Position numbers and translations under genes: made by a program. DNA of 59,543 bases, taken from contig NZ_MLCF01000059.1 in the NCBI RefSeq assembly GCF_001879105.1, forward strand, positions 1 to 59,543. Direction: 5' to 3'. The notes beneath the pieces were generated by a model. The model saw only the letters and a program-made list of their open reading frames with translations. It did not search any database and was not told where the DNA came from. Positions 41,171-49,038 of this stretch are shown in pieces (positions within the stretch are counted from its first letter, which is position 1; every line of letters begins with the position of its first letter). The stretch comes from Mangrovactinospora gilvigrisea. Its GTDB lineage: Bacteria > Actinomycetota > Actinomycetes > Streptomycetales > Streptomycetaceae.

Positions 41171-41593
41171 ATGAGGCGATTCATAGGGAATCTGCTGGCT
41201 CTGGTCGGTATCGCGGCCGTCGTCGTCAACGTCTGGCAGCCCTGGTACAAGGGCGTCGAGGAGCGCCGTATCGACGTCGGGTTCCTCTTCGGCGGCAGCA
41301 CGTACGCGACGGGCAGCCTGTGGCACTCGATGTTCGTGGCGGCACTGGTGGTGGCCGCGGTGGGGGTGCTCGGGATCCTGGCGCAGTCGCGGATGCTGCT
41401 GGGCCTCTCCGGGCTCGCCGGCATCGCGATGGTGGTGCTCTGGGCGATCTTCCGCACCAAGGCCAACGGCTCCGCGCACGGGCTCAATGTGACGGACTTC
41501 GACTCCGGGCTGTGGGCGACCCTCGCCGGCTCGGTCGTGCTGTGGTTCGCGGCGGCCGTGCTGCCGGGGCGGCGGCGCGCGGCGGTGGAGTAG
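41171..41593 (+). CDS. Small four-helix membrane protein of unknown function
   Basis: The 140-residue protein has four hydrophobic segments (near 8-22, 48-68, 72-90 and 112-130). ATG 41171 was chosen because the first membrane segment starts at once; upstream in-frame codons are unlikely coding. I do not recognise a named domain. It precedes the GNAT-ArgRS gene by 69 bp. Confidence 0.7.
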   Translation: MRRFIGNLLALVGIAAVVVNVWQPWYKGVEERRIDVGFLFGGSTYATGSLWHSMFVAALVVAAVGVLGILAQSRMLLGLSGLAGIAMVVLWAIFRTKANGSAHGLNVTDFDSGLWATLAGSVVLWFAAAVLPGRRRAAVE

Positions 41594-41662
41594 CCGGGGC
41601 GGTGGGGCGCCCCGGAGGGTAAATGCCTTGCTGCGGCGCGCGCGGCTCGCCAGTATCCGTCC

Positions 41663-43960
41663 ATGGCAGACGAACCCGCTTCTCCCGCGCCCGGAACCGC
41701 TCCCCACGCCCCGCTGACGGTCCGTCGACTGCAGCCCGAGGACTGGGAGCTGTTCCGCGGGCTGAGGCTGGCCGCGCTCGCCGAGTCCCCGTCGGCCTTC
41801 GGCGGGACCCTGGCCGACGAGAGCCGGCTGGGCGAGGCGGAGTGGCGGGAGCGGCTGTCGCGGCCCGCCAACGGGCTGCTGGCGGCCTTCCCGGCGGACG
41901 GGGGCGCCGCGCTGGGCACCGTCGGCTGGTACGTCCTCCCGGAGGAGCCGGGGAACGCCCATCTCTTCGCGATGTGGGTGGCCCCCGCCGCCCGGGGCGC
42001 CGGCACCGGCCGGCTGCTCGCCGAGGCGGCCATGGACGACGCGGCGGCCCACGGGGCGGTCCGCTGCACGCTCGGGGTCACCGTGGGGAACTCCTCCGCC
42101 GAACGGCTCTACACCGGGCTGGGCTTCGCCGCGGACGGCTCCGAGGAGCCGCTGAAGTCGGACGCGTCCGGGGCGGTCCGGGTGGCGCGGATGGTCCGGG
42201 CGCTGCCCGGCGCGACCGTCGAGGGCCTGCTGGCGCAGCGGGTGGCGCACGCGGTGCGGGCCGCCTGGGACGTCTCCCTGACGCCCGCTCAGGCGCTGCT
42301 GCGGCCCTCCCAGGTGGCCGGGGTGGACTTCCAGTCCAATGCCGCGATGGGCCTCGCCAAGCGGCTGGGACGGCCGCCCCGGGAGGTCGCCGAGGGGGTG
42401 GCGGCCGCGCTCTTCGCCGACGGGGTGCTGGAACCGCCGGAGGTCTCCGGGCCCGGCTTCCTCAACCTGGTGCTGCGGCCCGCCTTCCTCGCCGGCCGGC
42501 TCGCCGCGCTCGCCGCCGACCCGCGGCTGGGGGTGCCCGAGGCGGAGCGGCGGGAGCGGGTGGTGGTCGACTACAGCGCCCCCAACGCGGCCAAGGAGAT
42601 GCAGGCGCACCACCTGCGGTCCACGGTGCTGGGCGACGCGATCGCCCGGCTGATGGAGTTCCTCGGCCACGAGGTGGTGCGGCAGAACCACCTCGGCGAC
42701 TGGGGCACGCAGATGGGCCTGCTGGTGGAGCACGCGGTGGAGACCGGCGGCGGGCCGGAGCCGGGCGCCATGACCGAGTTCTACCGGGCCGCGCGGCTGC
42801 GGTTCGACGGCGATCCGGAGTTCGCCGACCGGGCCCGGCGGCGCACCGCGGAGCTGCAGTCGGGCGATCCGGATAGCCGGCGGATCTGGCGGTCCGTCAT
42901 GGACGCCTCGGTCGCGCACCTCCAGGAGGTCTACGCGCTGCTGGGCGTCGGGCTCACCCCGGAGGACGTCCGGGGCGAGAGCTTCTACCAGCCGCTGCTG
43001 GGCCCGCTGGTGGAGCGGCTGGAGGCCGCCGGGCTGGCCGAGGAGAGCGACGGGGCGCTCTGCGCCTTCCCCGCGGGCTTCGCCGGCCGGGACGGCGCGC
43101 CCGTCCCGGTGATGCTGCGCAAGCGGGACGGCGGCTACACCTACGACACCACGGACCTGGCGGCCGTCCAGTACCGGGTGGACGAGCTCAAGGCGGACCG
43201 CTCCTACTACGTGGTGGGGGCGCCCCAGCAGCAGCACTTCGCCACCGTCTTCGCGGTGGCCCGGGAGGCCGGGGTGCTGCCCGCGGACGCCGACTTCCGG
43301 CAGGTGTCGTTCGGCTCGGTGCTGGGCGCGGACGGGCGGATGCTCAAGACCCGGTCGGCCGGCGGCACGGTGGAGATGCTGGACCTGCTGCGCGAGGGGG
43401 TGCGGCGGGCCGCGGCGATGATCGCCGAGCGGAACGCCGGGCGGAGCACCGGGGAGGAGACCGCCGACGGCATCGAGGACATCGCGCGGGCGGTGGGCAT
43501 CGGCGCCGTCAAGTACGCGGACCTGTCGGTGGATCGGGAGCGGGACGCGGTCTTCTCCTTCGACCGGATGCTCGCCATGGACGGCAACACCGGGGTGTAC
43601 CTGCAGTACGCCCGGGCCCGGATGGGCAGCGTGCTGCGCCGGGGCGCGGCCGCCGGCGTCCCGGAGGGCCCGATCACCGCGGACGCGCTCGGCGAGCCGG
43701 CCGAGCGGACGCTGGCGCTGGCCCTGCTGGGCCTGCCCGGTGCGGTGCTGGAGACGGCGGAGACGCTGCGTCCGCACCGGCTGTGCCGGCAGCTGTTCGA
43801 GGTGGCCCAGGCCTTCTCCGGGTTCTGGGAGTCCTGCCCGGTGCTGGGCGCCGAGCGGCCCGAGGTGCGGGCGGCGCGGCTGGGCCTCTGCGGGCTCTCG
43901 GGACGGGCGCTGGAGCTGGGGCTGGGGCTGCTCGGGGTGGAGGCCCCGGAGCGGCTCTGA
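41663..43960 (+). CDS. argS: GNAT acetyltransferase-arginyl-tRNA synthetase fusion
   Basis: The 765-residue protein joins a GNAT domain (about 18-170, acetyl-CoA motif VAPAARGAGTGRLL) to a full-length class I ArgRS (about 185-765). The ArgRS part has the N-terminal additional domain, catalytic core, the KTRSAGGTV loop that replaces KMSKS in this family, and a C-terminal DALR-like domain (YLQYARARMGSVLRR). The HIGH motif, normally HVGH in MHVGHLRST, reads QAHH: first His and Gly are changed. There is no stop or frameshift between the domains. It could be the housekeeping enzyme or a resistance-type paralogue; another argS elsewhere cannot be excluded. Confidence 0.88.
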   Translation: MADEPASPAPGTAPHAPLTVRRLQPEDWELFRGLRLAALAESPSAFGGTLADESRLGEAEWRERLSRPANGLLAAFPADGGAALGTVGWYVLPEEPGNAHLFAMWVAPAARGAGTGRLLAEAAMDDAAAHGAVRCTLGVTVGNSSAERLYTGLGFAADGSEEPLKSDASGAVRVARMVRALPGATVEGLLAQRVAHAVRAAWDVSLTPAQALLRPSQVAGVDFQSNAAMGLAKRLGRPPREVAEGVAAALFADGVLEPPEVSGPGFLNLVLRPAFLAGRLAALAADPRLGVPEAERRERVVVDYSAPNAAKEMQAHHLRSTVLGDAIARLMEFLGHEVVRQNHLGDWGTQMGLLVEHAVETGGGPEPGAMTEFYRAARLRFDGDPEFADRARRRTAELQSGDPDSRRIWRSVMDASVAHLQEVYALLGVGLTPEDVRGESFYQPLLGPLVERLEAAGLAEESDGALCAFPAGFAGRDGAPVPVMLRKRDGGYTYDTTDLAAVQYRVDELKADRSYYVVGAPQQQHFATVFAVAREAGVLPADADFRQVSFGSVLGADGRMLKTRSAGGTVEMLDLLREGVRRAAAMIAERNAGRSTGEETADGIEDIARAVGIGAVKYADLSVDRERDAVFSFDRMLAMDGNTGVYLQYARARMGSVLRRGAAAGVPEGPITADALGEPAERTLALALLGLPGAVLETAETLRPHRLCRQLFEVAQAFSGFWESCPVLGAERPEVRAARLGLCGLSGRALELGLGLLGVEAPERL

Positions 43961-44044
43961 CGGTCGCGCGGCGGTGCGGCGGACTCGCCGTGCCGCCAAG
44001 CGTGTTGAATTGCCCACGGGCCCCCGATCGCCGCCGGACGGCTG

Positions 44045-44052
44045 TGTATTAT
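44045..44052 (+). promoter_or_regulatory. Possible extended -10 for the DLW-39 gene
   Basis: TGTATTAT contains -10 TATTAT (44047-44052), with an upstream TG. No good -35 is seen. The start codon is 86 bp downstream. Confidence 0.35.
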
Positions 44053-44137
44053 CGGGCGCGAGGCGCCTTTTCGGACTGGCCCCCAGCGGCAGGGACGCCC
44101 GGGAGAACGAACCTACGCAGAAGGACGAGGTCGCGCT

Positions 44138-44269
44138 GTGAAGAAGCTTCTTTTGGTCGCACTGGCCGCTATCGGTGGTTTCCTCGTGTACCGCCAGATC
44201 CAGGCGGACCGTGCCGAGCAGGACCTGTGGACGGAGGCCACCGACCCGGTGCCGTCCTCCAACTCCTGA
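44138..44269 (+). CDS. DLW-39 family small protein
   Basis: The 43-residue peptide begins KKLLLVALAAIGGFLVYRQI, one membrane helix, and contains the family signature DLW (AEQDLWTEATD). DLW-39 proteins are conserved in actinobacteria and of unknown function. GTG 44138 follows AGAAGGACGAGG. It sits between argS and tRNA-Ala, its usual type of location after gyrA. Confidence 0.9.
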   Translation: MKKLLLVALAAIGGFLVYRQIQADRAEQDLWTEATDPVPSSNS

Positions 44270-44294
44270 CGGCGCATCGGCGACGTTGCACGGT

Positions 44295-44327
44295 GCGGGC
44301 CCCGGACCCTCTCGGTCCGGGGCCCGC
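44295..44327 (+). terminator. Terminator after the DLW-39 gene
   Basis: A perfect 14-bp stem (44295-44308 with 44314-44327) and 5-nt loop. A parS variant begins 10 bp later. Confidence 0.8.
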
Positions 44328-44336
44328 TCCGGTTCC

Positions 44337-44350
44337 GTTTGACGTGAAAC
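44337..44350. other. parS: parS-like site (one mismatch), right arm
   Basis: GTTTGACGTGAAAC differs at position 5. It is the only parS-like site seen right of dnaA in this window. The change creates TTGACG, a -35-like hexamer, but no -10 lies at a suitable distance. Confidence 0.6.
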
Positions 44351-44409
44351 CGGCTTAGGGATCACCCCGGTGACCCGGTAGGCTGTGGGCGGCGCTCACC
44401 GGGCGCCGA

Positions 44410-44482
44410 GGGGCCTTAGCTCAGTTGGTAGAGCGCCGTCTTTGCATGGCGGATGTCAGGGGTTCGACTCCCCTAGGCTCCA
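44410..44482 (+). tRNA. tRNA-Ala (TGC)
   Basis: 73-nt cloverleaf: acceptor GGGGCCT with AGGCTCC, anticodon stem CCGTC/GGCGG with loop TTTGCAT (TGC at 44443-44445), T loop GGTTCGACTCC. CCA is not encoded. Confidence 0.97.
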
Positions 44483-44500
44483 CAGCAGGTGGAGAGCAGT

Positions 44501-44541
44501 CGAGGGGCGTGCCCGCGGAGGATCCGCGGGCACGCCCCTCG
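44501..44541. terminator. Bidirectional terminator after tRNA-Ala
   Basis: A perfect 19-bp stem (44501-44519 with 44523-44541) and 3-nt loop lie between tRNA-Ala and the convergent LAETG-protein gene. Confidence 0.82.
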
Positions 44542-44555
44542 TGCGTCACGGGGCG

Positions 44556-45602
44556 TCAGGCGCGCCGGGCGGCGCGGCGGCGGACCGTGTACAGGGTGCC
44601 GGCGCCGAGGGCGACGGCCGCGGCGGCGGAGAGGCCGATCGCCGGGAGGGCGGAGTTCGATCCCGTCTCGGCGAGGGTGCCCTTGGGAGCGATCTTCGTG
44701 GAGCCGGCCGGCTTGGTGCTCGGCAGCGGCTTGGCGCCGCCCTGCGGCTTGGCGGTGTCGTCCTTCGGGGGCGTGGGCGAGCCGGCCTTCACGATCCGGA
44801 ACTCGTAGAACTCGTCGGCGGTGTAGACGCAGTTGCCCTCGCCGTCGGCGTAGATGCCGACGGTGAAGGCGAACGCCTGGCCGGCCGGGGCGGCGGCGGA
44901 GACCGCGAGGCGCAGCTTCACGGAGAACGACTCGTGCGGGCGGATGCCGGTGGAGCCCAGGTAGCCGGCGGACAGGTCCGACTCGGCGAGCGAGATCGGC
45001 GTCCAGCGGCCGCTCGCCGGGTCCTGGAACTGCATCGTCAGGTAGCGGGTGTCGACGAAGTAGTCGGCGTCGAGCCGGCCGGCGAAGACGCCGAGGTCGA
45101 CGCTCTTGTAGGCGGCGTCGCCGGTGTTGCGCACATCCAGCCGGAAGGTGTGGAAGCCGCTGCCCGCCACGATCTTCGAGGGCAGGCCGGTCAGGGCGGT
45201 GCGCAGCCGGGAGTCGGTCTTCTCCTCGTCGGAGTCGGTGCACTCCTGGGGCGACTTCGACGGCGAGGCGCTGGCGGAGGCCTTGGCGGACGCGGAGCCG
45301 CTCGGGGAAGTGGACGGCGTGCCGGCCCGGGTCTTCGTCGGGGTCGCGGACGGGGTGGTGCTCGGGTCCTCGGTGGGCGCCGGCGTCCCGCTGCCGCCGG
45401 GCGTCGCGGTCGGGGACGCGGACTCCGTCGAACCGGAGCCGGGCGTACCGGTCGGCGAGGCCGACGGGGTCGTGCCGACGGTTGCCGAGGCGGTCGCCGC
45501 GGGACCGCCGTCCTCCGCGAAGGCGGTCGGGGCCGCCAGCAGCACGGCCGGGACCAGCGCCGCGGTCGCGGCGACGGCGGCCAGGGAGGAGCGAAGCTTC
45601 AT
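44556..45602 (-). CDS. LAETG-anchored surface protein (sortase substrate)
   Basis: The 348-residue protein has a signal peptide (about 1-30), a Ser/Thr/Pro-rich stalk (about 35-115), a folded domain (about 120-270, two cysteines) and a cell-wall sorting signal: LAETG at about 310-314, hydrophobic stretch, then RRRAARRA. LAXTG is the motif used by Streptomyces class E sortases, two of which are encoded at 49.7-51.6 kb. The ATG follows GAGGTTCCC. The role of the folded domain is unknown. Confidence 0.87.
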   Translation of the reverse strand: MKLRSSLAAVAATAALVPAVLLAAPTAFAEDGGPAATASATVGTTPSASPTGTPGSGSTESASPTATPGGSGTPAPTEDPSTTPSATPTKTRAGTPSTSPSGSASAKASASASPSKSPQECTDSDEEKTDSRLRTALTGLPSKIVAGSGFHTFRLDVRNTGDAAYKSVDLGVFAGRLDADYFVDTRYLTMQFQDPASGRWTPISLAESDLSAGYLGSTGIRPHESFSVKLRLAVSAAAPAGQAFAFTVGIYADGEGNCVYTADEFYEFRIVKAGSPTPPKDDTAKPQGGAKPLPSTKPAGSTKIAPKGTLAETGSNSALPAIGLSAAAAVALGAGTLYTVRRRAARRA

Positions 45603-45724
45603 GGGAACCTCATGAGGTAAGGGGGACAGGTGGGACCGAAGTGCCACCGGATCAGACCCCTGACCTGCACAAGGCGTTGTCTTTGACCTTCCGTTTGCCG
45701 TGGTGTTCCGCATCACACGGGTAA

Positions 45725-45762
45725 AGCCGAAGGGGCCGTCCCCATGGGCGGTCCCTTCGGCT
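45725..45762 (-). terminator. Terminator after the DUF5324 gene
   Basis: A 14-bp stem with one G-T pair (45725-45738 with 45749-45762) lies 17 bp past the DUF5324 stop. Confidence 0.65.
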
Positions 45763-45778
45763 CTACGGGCGCGGCGGC

Positions 45779-46423
45779 CTACTCGGCGCGGCGGTCCTCC
45801 GACTCGCCGATGAAGGCGTCGGCCGGTTTGGCGTCCTCCGGCTCGGTGTCCGCGGCCGCGGTCGAGCCGGTCGCCGCCACCTCGGTGGCCGGCGGCTCCT
45901 CGACCAGCCAGTCGGGCGTCGACTGGCGGCGCCACCACTGCCACGCCGCGGCGCCGACGCCCAGCACCGCCACGGCGATGCCGACGCGGCGCAGCGTCCT
46001 GCCCCGGCGCTGCCGGCGCTCGGCCTGGACGGCGAGCTTCTCGACGGCCTCGGCGGGCACGACGCCGCGCAGCACCTGGGCGGCGGCGGCACCGCGGGCC
46101 ATCGCCTCCTCGCGGACCGGCTCGACCCGGGCACGGGCCAGCTCGGCGGTGTGGTGGGCCGCGGCGCTGCCGCGCGCCTGGGCCTCGTGCAGTGCGGCGT
46201 CGATCCGCGGCCGGGCGGCGACGGCCGCGTCGTGGGCGGCCGCGCGGGTCCGCGCGGCGACCTGCGCGGCCGCGTGCTCCAGACGCGGCGGCACGGCCTC
46301 GACGGCATGTTCCAGATGCGGGGCGACGCGGGCGCGGTACTCCTCGCCGGCCCGCCGGACGTACGGCGCGGCCTGGCTCCTGGCCTGCCGTGCGGTGCGG
46401 CGCACGGTGTCCATGCGGGTCAC
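45779..46423 (-). CDS. DUF5324 family membrane protein
   Basis: The 214-residue protein has an Ala/Arg/Glu-rich amphipathic helical N-terminus (about 1-140, likely coiled coil), one membrane segment (VGIAVAVLGVGAAAWQWW) and an acidic tail. This is the layout of the Streptomyces DUF5324 family. GTG 46423 follows GGAGGTTCCC, a strong ribosome site. Function unknown; divergent from ppiA. Confidence 0.75.
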   Translation of the reverse strand: MTRMDTVRRTARQARSQAAPYVRRAGEEYRARVAPHLEHAVEAVPPRLEHAAAQVAARTRAAAHDAAVAARPRIDAALHEAQARGSAAAHHTAELARARVEPVREEAMARGAAAAQVLRGVVPAEAVEKLAVQAERRQRRGRTLRRVGIAVAVLGVGAAAWQWWRRQSTPDWLVEEPPATEVAATGSTAAADTEPEDAKPADAFIGESEDRRAE

Positions 46424-46645
46424 GGGAACCTCCTTGTGGGCAGTGTTCGTTCTCTCGCCTATCCACCTATTTACAGACCATGCCAGTTAGGGGCCGTTCG
46501 GGCGGTTCGGATTCGCCCGGTCGGCCCGCGGTACCGCTCCGAGGATGCCACCGGGGGCCTTTCGCGCCGCAGTGCCGTTCGGCCCTGGGCCCGTGCGAGG
46601 ATGTGAGGCCGCAACCCGCACACGCACTGCAGCGAGGAGAGGGAC

Positions 46646-47170
46646 GTGGCCAACGAGCTGTACGCCACCATCAAGACCAACCGCGGCGACATCGAGGTGA
46701 AGCTGCTGCCGAACCACGCGCCGAAGACGGTCGCGAACTTCGTGGGCCTGGCCACCGGCGAGCGGGAGTGGAAGAACCCGGCCACCGGCCAGGCGTCCAA
46801 GGACCCGCTGTACGACGGCACCGTCTTCCACCGGGTGATCCCCAACTTCATGATCCAGGGCGGCGACCCGCTGGGGAACGGCATGGGCGGCCCCGGCTAC
46901 GAGTTCGAGGACGAGTTCCACCCCGAGCTGCGCTTCGACAAGCCGTTCCTGCTGGCGATGGCGAACGCCGGGCCGGGCACCAACGGCTCGCAGTTCTTCG
47001 TCACCGTGGCGCCGACGCCGCACCTCAACCGCCGTCACTCGATCTTCGGCGTGGTGGAGGACCCCAAGAGCCAGCAGCTGGCCAAGGAGATCTCCGAGCT
47101 GCCGACGGGCCCGCAGGACCGTCCGGCCAACGACGTCGTCATCGAGACCATCACCATCAGCGAGCGCTGA
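46646..47170 (+). CDS. ppiA: Peptidyl-prolyl cis-trans isomerase (cyclophilin)
   Basis: The 174-residue cytoplasmic cyclophilin catalyses proline isomerisation. Catalytic motifs FHRVIPNFMIQGGD, NGSQFFVT and the Arg of FHR are intact. GTG 46646 follows GAGGAGAGGGACG. It precedes the rhomboid gene by 39 bp, and the two are probably co-transcribed; the same order is found in S. coelicolor and mycobacteria. Confidence 0.96.
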   Translation: MANELYATIKTNRGDIEVKLLPNHAPKTVANFVGLATGEREWKNPATGQASKDPLYDGTVFHRVIPNFMIQGGDPLGNGMGGPGYEFEDEFHPELRFDKPFLLAMANAGPGTNGSQFFVTVAPTPHLNRRHSIFGVVEDPKSQQLAKEISELPTGPQDRPANDVVIETITISER

Positions 47171-47209
47171 GACCCCGGCCGCGGCCGGCGGCGGGCCCGA
47201 GGAGGGGCT

Positions 47210-48121
47210 GTGACCTCGTACGAGCGGTTTGACGGTCCGTCGGGCGATCCCGGCGGAGCGGCCTCCGGGCAGCCGGGGCCCCCGACGTGCGTCCGCCACC
47301 CGGACCGCGAGACCGGGGTCCGTTGCAACCGCTGCGAGCGGCCGATCTGCCACGAGTGCATGCAGCAGGCGGCGGTCGGCTTCCAGTGCCCCGACTGCGT
47401 GGCCGCCGGGCGCAAGGAGGTGCGGGCGCCCCGCACCGTCTACGGCGGGCGCGTCCCGCTGGGCCGGCCCGGTGCGGTGACGATCACCCTGATCGCCGTC
47501 AACGCGGTGGTCTGGCTGCTCACCTACGCCTTCGGCTACGGCTTCGTCTCCGAGCTCTCGCTGGTGCGCGGCCCCGCGCTGGACCCGAACGCCTGGGGGG
47601 GCGCCCAGGTGGTGGGCACCGCGGTCGGCCCGGAGCAGTGGTACCGGATGCTCACCGCGATGTTCCTGCACCAGCAGGTGTGGCACATCGGCATGAACAT
47701 GCTGGCGCTGTGGACCGTCGGCCCCCAGCTGGAGGTGCTGCTGGGGCGGGCGCGCTTCCTGGGGCTGTACCTGGCGAGCGGGCTGGGCGGGGCGGCGCTC
47801 TTCGTGCTGACCGCCGCGCCGGGGCTCTCCTCGCTGGGCGCCTCGGGCGCCATCTTCGGGCTCTTCGGGGCGGTGCTGGTGCTGACGCGGCGCCAGCACT
47901 ACGACCTGAAGCCGGTGCTGATCCTGATCGCCATCAACCTGGCGATCACCTTCGGCTTCCGCAGCTCCATCGACTGGCGCGGGCATGTGGGCGGCCTGGT
48001 GGTCGGCATCCTGGTGACCGCCGGGCTGGTGTTCCCGCCGCGCCGGGTGCGTCCGCTGGTGCAGGGGCTCACCTTCGCCGGGGCGCTGCTGCTGGCGGTG
48101 CTGGCGGCCGTCTTCTCCTGA
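47210..48121 (+). CDS. Rhomboid family intramembrane serine protease with zinc-binding N-terminus
   Basis: The 303-residue protein has a B-box-like metal site at the N-terminus (CVRH, CNRCERPICHECM, FQCPDC), then six membrane segments. The catalytic serine is in GASGAIFG and the histidine in WRGHVGG. HIGMNMLALW supplies the oxyanion asparagine. Rhomboids cleave membrane helices; substrates are unknown. GTG 47210 follows GAGGAGGGGCT. A hairpin at 48161 ends the transcript. Confidence 0.92.
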   Translation: MTSYERFDGPSGDPGGAASGQPGPPTCVRHPDRETGVRCNRCERPICHECMQQAAVGFQCPDCVAAGRKEVRAPRTVYGGRVPLGRPGAVTITLIAVNAVVWLLTYAFGYGFVSELSLVRGPALDPNAWGGAQVVGTAVGPEQWYRMLTAMFLHQQVWHIGMNMLALWTVGPQLEVLLGRARFLGLYLASGLGGAALFVLTAAPGLSSLGASGAIFGLFGAVLVLTRRQHYDLKPVLILIAINLAITFGFRSSIDWRGHVGGLVVGILVTAGLVFPPRRVRPLVQGLTFAGALLLAVLAAVFS

Positions 48122-48155
48122 GGACGCCCCCCGGACCGGGGACGCCTCGAACGAG

Positions 48156-48322
48156 TTATCCACAGGTGGCCGCCGCCCTTGGGACAAGGGCGGCGGCCAC
48201 CTGTGATTGTCGTCCTTTATGCCGATTAGCCCGGGCGACGGGAATCGGGAAGGGGGGAAGCGGGGGCGCCGGCCCGGGGACGGACGGCGCGGTTATCCAC
48301 AGGCTGGGGCCGGGTTATCCCC
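48156..48322 (+). other. DnaA-box cluster between rhomboid and crgA genes
   Basis: TTATCCACA occurs at 48156-48164 and 48293-48301, with TTATCCCCA at 48314-48322, all on one strand within 167 bp. A one-mismatch inverted copy (GGTGGATAA) is near 48735. The cluster is about 18 kb from oriC. Confidence 0.65.
48161..48205 (+). terminator. Terminator after the rhomboid gene
   Basis: A perfect 21-bp stem (48161-48181 with 48185-48205) and 3-nt loop. Its first four bases belong to a DnaA box. Confidence 0.82.
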
Positions 48323-48334
48323 AGCCGCGGCCCG

Positions 48335-48595
48335 CTACTTCCACTGGGTGGAGACCACGAATCCCAGGGCGATGAAGCCGAAGCCCACCACGATGTTCCA
48401 GTTGTGCAGCGCGCCGATCGGCCACTCGGCACCGGTGACGTAGAAGACGACGATCCACACCAGGCCGATCAGGAACATCGCCAGCATCAGGGGCGCGACC
48501 CAGCGGCGCCCGAGGCTGTCGATGCGGACCGGTGTCGCCTTCTTCTCCGGCGGCGGGGTGTAATCGGCCTTCTTCCGGACACGTGACTTCGGCAC
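48335..48595 (-). CDS. crgA: Cell division protein CrgA
   Basis: The 86-residue protein has a basic N-terminus ([18 protein letters not shown]) and two membrane segments, the CrgA layout. CrgA is an actinobacterial divisome component; in Streptomyces it inhibits FtsZ ring formation in aerial hyphae. GTG 48595 follows GGAGAGACCCCTC. It lies near the rodA/pbpA/pknB cluster. Confidence 0.95.
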   Translation of the reverse strand: MPKSRVRKKADYTPPPEKKATPVRIDSLGRRWVAPLMLAMFLIGLVWIVVFYVTGAEWPIGALHNWNIVVGFGFIALGFVVSTQWK

Positions 48596-48841
48596 GAGGG
48601 GTCTCTCCTGTCGGCCAGGTCTGGGCTTGCGGAGCGCCCGGCCGCGGGGTCGGCAGCGGCCCGCGACGGCACTCGATGTGTCCGCCCAGGGTAGTGGCAG
48701 TCATCGTCGTGGAGAGATAAGGCGCAGCGCAATGGTGGATAACGATCGGGATGCGGTCAGGCCCGTCTAGAGTTGGTGCGGGGCCCCGCAGGGACGGTGG
48801 GGCGCACGGGCCGGAGACCGGCAGATCGGGAGGAGCGGGCG

Positions 48842-49030
48842 TTGTACGCATGGATCTGGCGGCACCTGCCCGGCAACACCGCCGTCCGTGCCGTGATCGC
48901 GGTGCTGCTGGTGGTGCTGGTGGTGTACCTGCTGTTCCAGTACGCCTTCCCCTGGTTGGAGCCGCATGTGCCGTTCGGCGGCGGCGGGGACGGCGGGGGC
49001 GGCACGGTCGGCCACGGGAACGGGAGTTGA
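48842..49030 (+). CDS. Small single-pass membrane protein upstream of pabA
   Basis: The 62-residue protein (WIWRHLPGN, then a hydrophobic AVIAVLLVVLVVYLLFQYAF, then a Gly/Asp/His-rich tail) starts at TTG 48842, chosen because GGGAGGAG lies 6 nt upstream. A similar small gene is found at this place in Streptomyces. Function unknown; its stop lies 8 bp before the pabA ATG and overlaps an alternative TTG start. Confidence 0.7.
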   Translation: MYAWIWRHLPGNTAVRAVIAVLLVVLVVYLLFQYAFPWLEPHVPFGGGGDGGGGTVGHGNGS

Positions 49031-49038
49031 GCAGCGCG

